Shown here one piece after another: positions 1-8,345 of a stretch of 64,000 nucleotides of DNA; the first letter of the stretch is position 1, and each line of letters opens with the position of its first letter. Origin of the DNA: Lysobacteraceae bacterium. Its GTDB lineage: Bacteria; Bdellovibrionota; UBA1018; JAGTJX01. The notes under the pieces are model-generated. The model was not told where the DNA came from and searched no databases. It saw only the letters and a list, made by a program, of their open reading frames with translations. Location of the stretch: assembly GCA_023657465.1 (NCBI GenBank), contig JAGTJX010000003.1, positions 738,830 through 802,829 of the forward strand. The letters are read 5' to 3'. The position numbers were made by a program, and so were the translations under genes.

Positions 1-3
1 TAT

Positions 4-291
4 TCATTTTACAAACCTCTGCAAATCAACTTCATATTTCGTACAGAGATCAAAAAACTCATCCACTGGTTCAGCTGCAAAGTAATTCTCGATGAGATAT
101 CGGTTTTTATCGGGTGCATGCAAAGCCTTTGATAACAGCTCAAACTGAGGCTCTGCTAAAAATGCAAGAATGCAGTCGCCTTCATAAAAAACTTGGTACC
201 GAGTTTCTTTAGGCATCCAAACAAAGTTGCTCATCGGATCTAGGCTAAATCCACGAGCTTTTAGTAGTCCTTCAAATATTTCTATCAACAT
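4..291 (-). CDS. Hypothetical protein, 95 aa
   Basis: Small complete reading frame beginning MLIEIFEGLL. It has no signal peptide, no membrane segment and a balanced soluble composition with several aromatic residues. I do not recognise a family. It is divergently oriented to the barrel protein that follows, with an AT-rich region (292-445) between them that can hold promoters for both. Its downstream neighbour lies outside the window, so the operon context is unknown. A short real gene is likely because the frame is open with ordinary codon use. Confidence 0.55.
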   Translation of the reverse strand: MLIEIFEGLLKARGFSLDPMSNFVWMPKETRYQVFYEGDCILAFLAEPQFELLSKALHAPDKNRYLIENYFAAEPVDEFFDLCTKYEVDLQRFVK

Positions 292-394
292 ATCTACATG
301 TTATCACATTAGTTTATTAAATATATATATAATTTTTTTTAATAATATCAAATAGATATGTTATTTTATAGCCACTCATAAAGAAGCCATTTTC

Positions 395-420
395 TTGACA
401 TATTTGCTGCACGCATAAAA
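395..420 (+). promoter_or_regulatory. Candidate sigma-70 promoter of barrel genes
   Basis: A perfect -35 hexamer TTGACA (395-400) is followed after 14 bases by the AT-rich ATAAAA, within a very AT-rich divergent intergenic region. The spacing is shorter than the usual 17, so the -10 assignment is weak. It lies about 40 bases before the start of the barrel gene at 461. Confidence 0.35.
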
Positions 421-460
421 CCAGGTACACTTAATTCTCGAGGGATTGAAGGAGATATCT

Positions 461-985
461 ATGTTTGCAACACGCTACTTAATCCCATTGTCACTTGTTC
501 TCGTTTCACTCATTCCAGAATCCCAAGCCACTACTGTGAGTTTCTACCAAGGATCTACTTACTCCTTGCCATCACCCTCAGGTAATTCCGGCGGACTCAG
601 GCTCCAAGGTGGTGGAATGATCTTAGGCCTAGGTCGAGGCAAGCTCACAGTACAGACTGGTGGTGCTTATCTCACCCAAGTCTTAAACGGCGCAGACTCC
701 GGTCACTTGCTCATTCCACTTTGGTTCAGACTGAGACTCGCTCAATCTCTTTTCGTCCGTGCAGGTGCGGGCATCAACTATCAACTCGATCGCTTGAATG
801 CAAACGTTCGGGCGCTGGACTATGGACTCATGGGTGGAGCGGGCTTCGACGTCCCTTTGAGCTTCAACATGGGATTAGTCGTCGCTGCTGATTATTATTT
901 TTCACTCGCCAATACTGCTGCGAGCGGAACCTTGAACCAGAATCAGTTTCTCGGTTGGGTTGGACTCAGATTCGGGAGGCCCTAA
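461..985 (+). CDS. Outer-membrane beta-barrel protein
   Basis: About 174 aa. The ATG at 461 is chosen over the TTG at 446 because GGAGA lies just before it at ideal spacing, and because it gives a clean signal peptide (MFATRYLIPLSLVLVSLIPESQA). The mature part alternates polar and hydrophobic residues, is rich in Gly, and ends GWVGLRFGRP, an aromatic and glycine-rich last strand like those of small OmpA/OmpW-like barrels. No specific family is recognised. The next barrel gene starts three bases after its stop, so the two are probably cotranscribed. Confidence 0.7.
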   Translation: MFATRYLIPLSLVLVSLIPESQATTVSFYQGSTYSLPSPSGNSGGLRLQGGGMILGLGRGKLTVQTGGAYLTQVLNGADSGHLLIPLWFRLRLAQSLFVRAGAGINYQLDRLNANVRALDYGLMGGAGFDVPLSFNMGLVVAADYYFSLANTAASGTLNQNQFLGWVGLRFGRP

Positions 986-988
986 ACC

Positions 989-1801
989 ATGAAATACAAA
1001 AAACTTTTACTCCTACTTCTCAGCCCTTCTCTTTCTCAGGCGTACTATAGTTATAATCAAACCAACATGGAATGGAATCGGTTGCTGTCTGTGAGCCAAG
1101 GCATTGCAGCACCTTCTTACATGAGCTCTGTGTTCGAGAATCCCGCAGGACTGGTTTACAATACGAATTTCAAATTCGTAGGAAGCGCTTCTACCAACGA
1201 TACTTCAGGTGGTTTCAGACCTCTTGGAATCGGTGCACAACTTTACGGTGGAAGTGGAACCGTGGGCGGAACGATAGGCCTCATGACGAGCTTGAATAAT
1301 TCCAACGGCTCTGCAATTGGAAGTTCAATCACGTTGCCACTGGGTCTTGCAGCTTCATTGGGATCCGCAGCAGTTGGTGTCGGAGGTCTTGCTGTCATCA
1401 GTGGTTAAGGATTTTTTGTTTCAGCGAGTTCGTTTAATCTCGGAATGATTGCATCGATCAATACTTCAACTCACTGGGGTTTGCAGGCTTTCAATATTTT
1501 AGGCGGTGGCGTATTCGGAACAGGATTTTCATACAACGTTTCTAATGAAGCAACTCTCGTCGTAGATGCTGCAGTCGACCGTGGCATGAGAGGACTTGCG
1601 TTAAAACCCGGCATCGTCGGCAACCTCAAACCTGTGCAACTTGCGTTAAGTTATGGATTTCGTGACGATAATTCTTCAACCTCCGCAATTCTAAACGGAT
1701 TTAGTTTTGGTTTTGGATGGGAAATAGGACAGACCGCACACTGGCAATTTTATTATAATGAGCTTTCCGCTCTTTACCTCGCTCTCACCGTTCGCATATA
1801 G
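989..1801 (+). pseudogene. FadL-like barrel gene split by in-frame TAA
   Basis: The frame starts with a signal peptide (MKYKKLLLLLLSPSLSQA) and contains FENPAGLVYN, resembling the NPAGL motif near the N terminus of FadL/OMPP1-type barrels. It stops at a TAA at 1406-1408. The same frame then continues without a shift (GFFVSASSFNLGMIAS...) to a second stop at 1799-1801, ending in a typical barrel strand, LYLALTVRI. Without the TAA the product would be about 270 aa. The second half has an internal ATG at 1445 but no signal peptide, so it could not reach the outer membrane alone. A nonsense mutation is the simplest reading; sequencing error or readthrough are alternatives. Confidence 0.7.
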
Positions 1802-1815
1802 TCCGTTTAGACCCA

Positions 1816-3975
1816 ATGCCACTTGATCTCTCTAAGCTTAACCCGCACCAACGTGAAGCAGTGACTCATGGATCTGGACCTTTGCTCATCTTAGCTGGTG
1901 CAGGAAGCGGCAAAACTAACACCATGGCTCACAGAATTGCTCATCTGATTTCAGAGCGCGGTTTGAAGGGCAATGAAATCTTAGGACTCTCCTTCACCAA
2001 TAAGGCCGCTCGCGAACTCAAAGAACGCGTCATTAAAATGGTCTCGCCCCTAGTGAAAGACTCTCAGCTCAAGGGGCTTACGATATCTACATTCCATTCC
2101 TTTTGTGTGAAACTCATTCGAGCACACTCGATGCGTCTGGGATTCCAGCCAGGATTCTCCATTCTCGATTCAGGTGATCAGAACGACGTACTCAAACAAG
2201 TTCTCAAGAACATCAAAATCGATGATCGCAAGTTTGACACAGGCTTCCTCCTCTCTCAATTTTCACTGCTTAAGAATAGCTCTGTGAAAACAGAAGCGGC
2301 ACAAGAGCATTTCCTTGAGTCTATTCAAACAGGACGCTTACACGTGGATTATGCAACCGCTGCTGCAGCTGCGTTTCCTAAGTACCAAGAGAGGCTGAAG
2401 ACACTCAACGCTCTCGACTTCGATGACCTCATCTACATGGCCGAGAAGTTGCTTAGTGAGAATGAAGACATTCGCTCCAAACTCAAAAACACTCTCAAGC
2501 ATATCTTAGTCGATGAATATCAAGATACGAACGCATCACAATTCAGACTCATTCAACTCCTCACTGACGAGAACCCTAATCTCTGTGTTGTCGGAGACGA
2601 CGATCAATCCATCTATGCTTGGCGAGGAGCAGATCCCGCACACATTCTTCAGTTTAAGAATCAGTATCCTCGCGTGAAAGTCATCACGCTTGAACAAAAC
2701 TACCGAAGCACTCAGATCATTCTTGATTCTGCTAACTCAGTCATCGCTGACAACAAGGTGAGACATGCGAAGAAACTCTGGTCCAACAAATCAACTGGAC
2801 CCAAAATCAAACTCATCATCTGCGAAGATGATCGCGATGAAGCAGAAACAGTCGCAGATGACATCAGAGCGCAAGTGTTTGAATCCCATCACGGTGTCTT
2901 AAGACAGATTAGACCTTTTTCTGATTACGCCGTCCTCTACCGTTCCAATGCTCAATCACGAGCGTTCGAAGAAGCGATGAGAATGTCCAAGATCCCTTAC
3001 AAGATGGTGGGCGGAATGTCGTTCTTAGATCGCAAGGAGATTAAGGACGTCCTCTCCTACTATCGCTTCATCATCAATCCGAATGACGACGCTTCTTTGA
3101 GACGTGTACTACTTTGGCCAACTCGTGGAATCGGCAAGAAGACGATCGACACTCTCCATGAGTTCTCAGTGAAGAACGGAATTTCTCTCTATAGCGCCAT
3201 CACGAATCAAGTGGAGTCTAATGAGTCACTGCTTCAGACGCGAGCGCTTGAACCACTAAAGAAGCTTGTAGCGTTTCACACCGAAAGACGTCAGGCACTT
3301 GAGGCGCTCATCTTAGACCCTGGTCGTATTTCACTTTGGGCAATCGAGCTCATTAAGTCTGCAGGTCTCGAGTCTACGATCATCGATGAAGAAGAGACTA
3401 CCGCTAACGCGGACAAGAAAATTGAAAACATCAAGGAACTCGCAAACTCTCTTTCGATTTATACACTTAGTGACTTTGATTTGACCGGAGAGGCGACGAG
3501 TATCGACTTCCTCACCGAATTCTTAAGCAGACTTGCACTCCAAGCCAAGGATGATCTCAAGAAGGAAGATGACTCCACCTCTGACCAAGTCACACTCATG
3601 ACTCTTCATAGTTCTAAGGGTCTTGAGTTTCAGAATGTTTACTTAGTCGGAGCTGAAGATGGCTATCTCCCCCACAAGAAGATCATGGAAGAAAACGGCG
3701 ATCTCTCTGAAGAGCGCAGACTCTGCTACGTTGGAATGACGAGAGCTAAGAGTAGACTTGTCATCACAAGATGCAATCACCGCATTAGGTGGGGCAAGAA
3801 AGTGCCGCGTATTCTCTCCAGGTTTCTCGATAAAGTTCTTGTTCAGTTTGAAGTCTCCAACGAAACTGGAGGCGTGGATCTCAACTCAGTCGAAGCTGTC
3901 GAGAAACACGAGGTCAGAGTGAAGTCATTCTTAGACCAATTGAAAAGTAGATTAGGCGAAGATGCCAAAAAATAA
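1816..3975 (+). CDS. UvrD/PcrA/Rep-type DNA helicase
   Basis: 719 aa, normal length for the family. The superfamily 1A helicase motifs appear in order: Q-motif LNPHQREAV, Walker A AGAGSGKT (residues 27-34), Walker B with VDEYQDTN, motif III GDDDQSIYAWRGA, motif IV LEQNYRS, motif V TLHSSKGLEF and motif VI EERRLCYVGMTRA. The family is an ATP-driven 3'-5' helicase that unwinds DNA in nucleotide excision repair, mismatch repair or fork restart. UvrD, PcrA and Rep cannot be separated by eye, so no symbol is given. It begins 14 bases after the broken barrel gene and is followed by the GyrI-like gene. Confidence 0.95.
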   Translation: MPLDLSKLNPHQREAVTHGSGPLLILAGAGSGKTNTMAHRIAHLISERGLKGNEILGLSFTNKAARELKERVIKMVSPLVKDSQLKGLTISTFHSFCVKLIRAHSMRLGFQPGFSILDSGDQNDVLKQVLKNIKIDDRKFDTGFLLSQFSLLKNSSVKTEAAQEHFLESIQTGRLHVDYATAAAAAFPKYQERLKTLNALDFDDLIYMAEKLLSENEDIRSKLKNTLKHILVDEYQDTNASQFRLIQLLTDENPNLCVVGDDDQSIYAWRGADPAHILQFKNQYPRVKVITLEQNYRSTQIILDSANSVIADNKVRHAKKLWSNKSTGPKIKLIICEDDRDEAETVADDIRAQVFESHHGVLRQIRPFSDYAVLYRSNAQSRAFEEAMRMSKIPYKMVGGMSFLDRKEIKDVLSYYRFIINPNDDASLRRVLLWPTRGIGKKTIDTLHEFSVKNGISLYSAITNQVESNESLLQTRALEPLKKLVAFHTERRQALEALILDPGRISLWAIELIKSAGLESTIIDEEETTANADKKIENIKELANSLSIYTLSDFDLTGEATSIDFLTEFLSRLALQAKDDLKKEDDSTSDQVTLMTLHSSKGLEFQNVYLVGAEDGYLPHKKIMEENGDLSEERRLCYVGMTRAKSRLVITRCNHRIRWGKKVPRILSRFLDKVLVQFEVSNETGGVDLNSVEAVEKHEVRVKSFLDQLKSRLGEDAKK

Positions 3976-3987
3976 GGAGCCTAACAT

Positions 3988-4545
3988 ATGTTTCGAGTTA
4001 TTCTTTCTGCCATTGGATTAGCCGTTCTATTTTTCACTGGAGTGTTTGCTTATTTTGGAGCGTTTAACACGATCACTGTTACTGAATCAGACATTGGTCC
4101 TTTCACTCTTGTCTATCAATCTAATGTTGGTGACTACAAACAAACGGGTTCTACAGTCGATTACATGATGAAGATTTCTCTCTCAATGGGTGCCACACCC
4201 ATCGCTGGATTCGGTCAGTACTACGATGATCCAAGCACTGTTGCTCTTGAGAAGCTGAGGAGTGACGCAGGAATTGTGATTGACCCCAAGGATCTAGGCA
4301 AGTTTCAGAACTATGCACACAACCTGAAGTCAGAACACAAGATCCTCACACGTGAATTCCCTCTGACAAGAGCTGTGACTTCAGAGTTTCCACTCAGAGG
4401 CATCCTCTCCACTTTTCTAGGAATCATAAAGGCCTATCCTGTGATGGATCAGTACATGAAGTCCAAGAACTATCCCATGACCTATGCATTTGAGATTTAT
4501 CCGTTGAATGAGAAGAAGGTTCAATACGCGTTTCCGCTGAAGTAG
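3988..4545 (+). CDS. GyrI-like effector-binding domain protein
   Basis: 185 aa with one N-terminal membrane segment (residues 5-25), then a domain with the pattern of GyrI-like/SOUL small-molecule-binding folds: GPFTLVYQSNVGDYKQTG, a central ATPIAGFGQYYDDPS and LRSDAGIVI. The ligand is unknown; the membrane anchor suggests a periplasmic or membrane-facing domain. A strong ribosome-binding site, AAGGAG, lies ten bases before the ATG. It starts 12 bases after the helicase stop, so probably cotranscribed with it. There is no DNA-binding domain, unlike GyrI-domain transcription factors. Confidence 0.75.
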   Translation: MFRVILSAIGLAVLFFTGVFAYFGAFNTITVTESDIGPFTLVYQSNVGDYKQTGSTVDYMMKISLSMGATPIAGFGQYYDDPSTVALEKLRSDAGIVIDPKDLGKFQNYAHNLKSEHKILTREFPLTRAVTSEFPLRGILSTFLGIIKAYPVMDQYMKSKNYPMTYAFEIYPLNEKKVQYAFPLK

Positions 4546-4551
4546 AGAGTC

Positions 4552-5098
4552 AGCCCTGAGTAAGCGATTTTCCTGGATCTGATTTTTTTTTGAACTGTGG
4601 CCGCTGACCAAATAAATAATAAATAACCCCACCCAGCGCCCCACCTACGTGAGCTGCATATGCAACGTTGGACTCTTTATCGGATAATGATAAAATATTA
4701 AAAGAAAAATTCATAACCATCATCCAGTAAACTGAAATCCTAGAAGTCGTCCAACTCCAAGTTCTAGGATCAAAACTACGATCAACAATTTTTATTCTAG
4801 AGAATGTCAGTATTAGATAAATAATGAAAGAGATGAGCGTGTAAAAACGAATGAGTTAAAATGGTTATACCACCCATTCGAAAGGGATCAGTATTAGTAA
4901 ATCCAAATCTTTCACTTGAAACTTTAATCGCTAATGTCATTAAAATTAAAAAAACTACATTTAAATGATAATCTTTCTTTTCAATGACATTCTTAAATCA
5001 TTTTGAGACTCTTCAATTTCAGAAAATTTTAAAAGTTTGTGTGAAATGTAAGTTTTCCAACTCGGAGTATCATTAAATTTTTGCTCTTCGATATACAC
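4552..5098 (-). pseudogene. Decayed rhomboid protease, probably once fused to the zinc-ribbon protein
   Basis: Read on the minus strand, this stretch encodes pieces of a rhomboid in several frames. Directly after the zinc-ribbon stop, in the same frame, comes VYIEEQKFNDTPSWKTYISH. After a shift there is a first membrane helix (HLNVVFLILMTLAIKV) and the hallmark THSFLHAHLFHYLSNTD, ending in a stop. After another shift the C-terminal hallmark AYAAHVGGALGGVIYYLFG carries the catalytic-type His. The segment with the catalytic serine (GxSG) is absent, so the enzyme cannot be active. The two frameshifts, the stops and the internal loss make this a clear relic. Confidence 0.8.
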
Positions 5099-5422
5099 TT
5101 AACCAACTGGCTCCAACTCCAGGTACGCCTTCACCGCACCGACAGGCATCCACACTGAATGACACTGAACACACTTCTCCATGACGAAAGGATCATCTGT
5201 CTTCTTCACTTCGTATTGATAGAAGAGCCCTCGGCAATCAGGGCATTGAATCTTACTTCTGCCTAATTCTCTCATGTGAACATCGGATTGATTGAGGGCA
5301 CGGAAGAATGTGGTCTCTAGGATCCACATTTTCTTGCAAGGAATACAGCGCTCACCCCTGACTCCGTTCACTTCATACGACATGAGCGGAGTTTGAATCG
5401 TACAGACAGGGCAATATCTCAT
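5099..5422 (-). CDS. Double zinc-ribbon protein
   Basis: About 107 aa. The start is taken as the ATG at 5422 because it overlaps the rsmB stop as ATGA, a translational-coupling arrangement; the longer GTG start at 5437 would lie inside rsmB. Two CxxC pairs at the N terminus (CPVC, CIPC) and two later (CPDC, CVQC) form two TFIIB-type zinc ribbons. Function is unknown. Its frame runs directly, through one TAA, into the rhomboid relic downstream, so it may be the surviving N-terminal half of a zinc-ribbon/rhomboid fusion. Confidence 0.7.
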   Translation of the reverse strand: MRYCPVCTIQTPLMSYEVNGVRGERCIPCKKMWILETTFFRALNQSDVHMRELGRSKIQCPDCRGLFYQYEVKKTDDPFVMEKCVQCHSVWMPVGAVKAYLELEPVG

Positions 5423-6636
5423 GGGGAGCGAAACCACATCCCGGCTTGGAATCCATCACCATGGGGCGCTTCTTGCGGTGCAATTGTGATCTTCCAAACG
5501 AGCTTCGCATCACGAGAGTCCATGATCTCTGCGACATGTTCGAATTCATCTTTGAGTACTGAGCAGACAGAATAAACAAAAAACCCTGAAGGTTTCACAT
5601 GCTTGAGAGAGTCTTCAACGATTTTCCGTTGAAGCTTAATCAATCCTTCTACAGCGAGTTCGTCTCGCACCCATCGGATCTCTGGATTTTTCCGAAGCGT
5701 TCCAATTCCTGTACAAGGAGCATCCACCCATACGAGTTCGAATTGATCTTCTGCTCGAATTTTCTTCTGCTCATAGATTCTAATTTTTTCAGCGAGCCCC
5801 AGGCGCTTGATGTTTTCACGTACGAGCTCGAGCCTCTTGGGTGATTCATCCATCGCGATACCTGAGTGACCTAAGAACGCAAGTCCGATGGCTTTGCCAC
5901 CAGGAGCTGAACAGATATCGAGGAAGTCAGCCTCAGGTATTCCCTTCTCTACAAGAGTCTCATGCACCCGCTTCACAAGCGCTTGAGAGCTCAAATCCTG
6001 AACATAAGAATCACTTCCGACTGACTCACCTGGATCACCAGCGAGTTTCTCAGTCTTACCGTCACGGTTAATCATGTAGAACTCAGGTCGATTCATCATG
6101 GTTTGAGAAAACTCTATAGCCCACTCTCGTCCGTATTCACGTGAGAGTCTTTCCCAGAGCCACTCGGGCAGACCTGTCCAAGCCAACCACTCCGGTTCTC
6201 CTGAGTTTTCACTAGGCTTCCAAGACTTCCACTGATCCAGAGATTCAGTGACTTGTCTCAGCACCGCATTGACGAAGTCACCTGATTGCGAACCTTGTTT
6301 TTCTTTAATGAAGTCGACGACTTCAGAGACGATTTTTCCTGGGATGGCTGCCTCTTGTGCAAGGAGCGGATAGATTCCTAAATAGAGTGCCTTACGCGTC
6401 CAGCCTGTGGGTTTTTTCTTATGGCTATAAGTATCCATAATCCAATCAAGGCGAGATTTGTATCTCAGGATACCTGCGACCATTTCTCTACACCAAGGAG
6501 CATCGTGAGGCTCGCGGCCTTCGGATTGATAAACAACCCTCGACCAAGCTTGAGCGATCGTGACTTTGTCATTAAGAACTTCAGTAATCACACGAACTAC
6601 GAATTCGCGTGATCTCGTTAAGTGATGATCAACCAT
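5419..6636 (-). CDS. rsmB: 16S rRNA m5C methyltransferase, RsmB/Sun family
   Basis: 405 aa. An N-terminal NusB-like RNA-binding domain (about residues 8-135) is followed by a Rossmann methyltransferase domain. The SAM-binding motif is DICSAPGGK (240-248), and the two cysteines of the m5C family are in DAPCTG (C308) and YSVCS (C358). The family methylates C967 of 16S rRNA (E. coli numbering). The canonical TCS is VCS here, a conservative change. The start overlaps the end of sppA by 8 bases, and the stop overlaps the zinc-ribbon start by 4, forming an sppA-rsmB-zinc-ribbon operon. Confidence 0.9.
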   Translation of the reverse strand: MVDHHLTRSREFVVRVITEVLNDKVTIAQAWSRVVYQSEGREPHDAPWCREMVAGILRYKSRLDWIMDTYSHKKKPTGWTRKALYLGIYPLLAQEAAIPGKIVSEVVDFIKEKQGSQSGDFVNAVLRQVTESLDQWKSWKPSENSGEPEWLAWTGLPEWLWERLSREYGREWAIEFSQTMMNRPEFYMINRDGKTEKLAGDPGESVGSDSYVQDLSSQALVKRVHETLVEKGIPEADFLDICSAPGGKAIGLAFLGHSGIAMDESPKRLELVRENIKRLGLAEKIRIYEQKKIRAEDQFELVWVDAPCTGIGTLRKNPEIRWVRDELAVEGLIKLQRKIVEDSLKHVKPSGFFVYSVCSVLKDEFEHVAEIMDSRDAKLVWKITIAPQEAPHGDGFQAGMWFRSP

Positions 6637-7636
6637 TCCATAGCCAGTAAACCCCCGGTTGTAATTCGTTCGTAACAGCGTCTAGTAATGAATTCGTTTT
6701 AGCATCTCCACCGATGACTGCTTGAAGCAGTCTCACGACGAGTGAGCGGGAACCTGTGCTCGAAGATGACTCAGCATCGTCTTCATCATCTCCGAAGAGC
6801 GCGTCCATGAACTTGCTCTTAGGTTTCTCAGAGTAATAAACTTTTGGTTTGCCTTCGATCTTAGCGGTCTTCGCAACGTCATCGATCGCATCATCGAGAC
6901 CACCGAGCAAATCGACGAGTCCGATGATCTTCGCTTGTTGACCTGAGAAGATGCGTCCATCTGCAACTTTTGTGACTTCTTCCATCGGAAGCTTGCGACC
7001 TTCAGATACTGCCTTCTTAAACTGAGAGAGAACATCATCGACCATCGATTGCAGATGTGCGCGCTCCTCTAGAGTCATGTCACGGTATTCAGCGCCAGAG
7101 TCCTTGAACTTCCCTGTCTTAATCGAGAAGCGCTCGACCTTAGCCCAGTCGTAGAGCTTCTTCATGTTGGTGAATTGCATGATCACTCCGATCGAGCCTG
7201 TGATCGTTCCCGCATTAGCGAAGATCTTAGAAGTTCCTACTGCGATGTAATATCCACCGCTTGCCGCCACCGATCCCATAGAAGTCACGGTTGGTTTTTT
7301 GCAACGCTTGATCGCATCGTAGATCTCTTGAGAAGGGCCCACTGATCCTCCAGGAGAATTGATACGCACGACGATGCCTTTGACGAACTCATCTTCTTCG
7401 AATGATTTTAATTTTTTCAGTAATTTTTTTGAATCCATGATGGCGCCGTTGACTTCAAGTACACCGATTGCGCCTTCGTTCTTGGATTTGAAGATCTTAC
7501 TTCCCTTACTAGAGGAAGCTTGGTCACTGCCCTTACCTCTGATACGCATCATGCTCATCGTTGCGAATCCGATGAAGAGCATGAGAGAGATTACGAGTAC
7601 CCAAAACAATCCTGTGAATCGATTTTGTCCAGCCAT
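6629..7636 (-). CDS. sppA: Signal peptide peptidase SppA
   Basis: 335 aa, the short single-domain form of the S49 family. One N-terminal membrane anchor (residues 9-29) precedes a protease domain with INSPGGSVG, the nucleophile Ser126 in SVAASGGYY and the general base Lys178 in GKFKDSG. The Ser-Lys spacing of 52 equals that known for Bacillus SppA. The enzyme digests leftover signal peptides in the membrane. It is the first gene of the operon with rsmB. A good sigma-70 promoter lies just upstream. Confidence 0.92.
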   Translation of the reverse strand: MAGQNRFTGLFWVLVISLMLFIGFATMSMMRIRGKGSDQASSSKGSKIFKSKNEGAIGVLEVNGAIMDSKKLLKKLKSFEEDEFVKGIVVRINSPGGSVGPSQEIYDAIKRCKKPTVTSMGSVAASGGYYIAVGTSKIFANAGTITGSIGVIMQFTNMKKLYDWAKVERFSIKTGKFKDSGAEYRDMTLEERAHLQSMVDDVLSQFKKAVSEGRKLPMEEVTKVADGRIFSGQQAKIIGLVDLLGGLDDAIDDVAKTAKIEGKPKVYYSEKPKSKFMDALFGDDEDDAESSSSTGSRSLVVRLLQAVIGGDAKTNSLLDAVTNELQPGVYWLWNG

Positions 7637-7646
7637 GGTGAGATCT

Positions 7647-7675
7647 ATTGTCGGGCTGTCTCAAGGAAAAGTCAA
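7647..7675 (-). promoter_or_regulatory. Sigma-70 promoter of sppA-rsmB
   Basis: On the minus strand TTGACT, 17 bases and GACAAT fit a sigma-70 promoter with ideal spacing. The -10 box lies 11 bases before the sppA ATG, so the leader would be very short and no Shine-Dalgarno sequence is visible. Confidence 0.55.
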
Positions 7676-7823
7676 AAGACTCATGGGTTTTGCGCGGTGA
7701 GTTATAAATTTAAAGCTTATTCATCACTCTCAGCGATCTGTGAAGGTCTTAAGTTTAAAAAACGTCAACTTACCGCTCTAGCAGACGTCTGTGACAAGAG
7801 TAAGTTTATGTTTTTTCAAGTTA

Positions 7824-8315
7824 CTAATGATTAGGTCTGCAGCTAACTTCATTGTCACAATGCATACGGTGAGTAGATCTACCGCAGGAGTCAATAGCGG
7901 CATTCCTAGCTTCGAGCTCAGTTGCACCATAACTCGAGTACGTTTTAGCAAACGCATGAGTCTCACAGAACCACGCCTTATTCGAAGCTGAATCCTTATG
8001 GTTATTGCCAATCCCAATTTGAATCACAGTCTTGGCATTGGGGAACGAATCACCTACCTTCGGTGTTGAAGTCTGAGCAGACCCAGCCTTATATCCATCT
8101 TGGTAAGAAGTCTTGAGTGTCGCCGAATCCGCACCACAAGTAGTATACGTACTTGAGTCCATCTGACTTCCAGCGCGGCCATCATTGAATCCCTCTTCAT
8201 AGGCCTCTGATTTTTGACAGATACGTGCTTTATGAGCTTCCATCATAGATGTGCAAGAAGCAAGCGAGTGCAAAAGTACTGACATACAGGCTTTTTGAAT
8301 GAGAGTAGTTTTCAT
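7824..8315 (-). CDS. Putative lipoprotein with GxxDG repeat and Cys-rich C terminus
   Basis: 163 aa. The N terminus MKTTLIQKACMSVLLHSLASC ends in a lipobox-like LASC (Cys21), suggesting lipidation and anchoring to a membrane. Two related segments follow (YEEGFNDGRAG and YQDGYKAG), as in small envelope proteins with repeated G-x-x-D/A-G motifs. A C-terminal half with paired cysteines (CETHAFAKTYSSYGATELEA, later CGRS and CDNE) may form disulfides in the periplasm. No named family is certain. It is divergent from the next gene with only 30 bases between the starts. Confidence 0.65.
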   Translation of the reverse strand: MKTTLIQKACMSVLLHSLASCTSMMEAHKARICQKSEAYEEGFNDGRAGSQMDSSTYTTCGADSATLKTSYQDGYKAGSAQTSTPKVGDSFPNAKTVIQIGIGNNHKDSASNKAWFCETHAFAKTYSSYGATELEARNAAIDSCGRSTHRMHCDNEVSCRPNH

Positions 8316-8345
8316 ATTTGAATTCTAATCTAACATATTAATGAG

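Noticed and set aside
7359-7834. Plus-strand frames over sppA and its upstream region
   Set aside because: Antisense to sppA or crossing its promoter; no ribosome-binding site or protein features.
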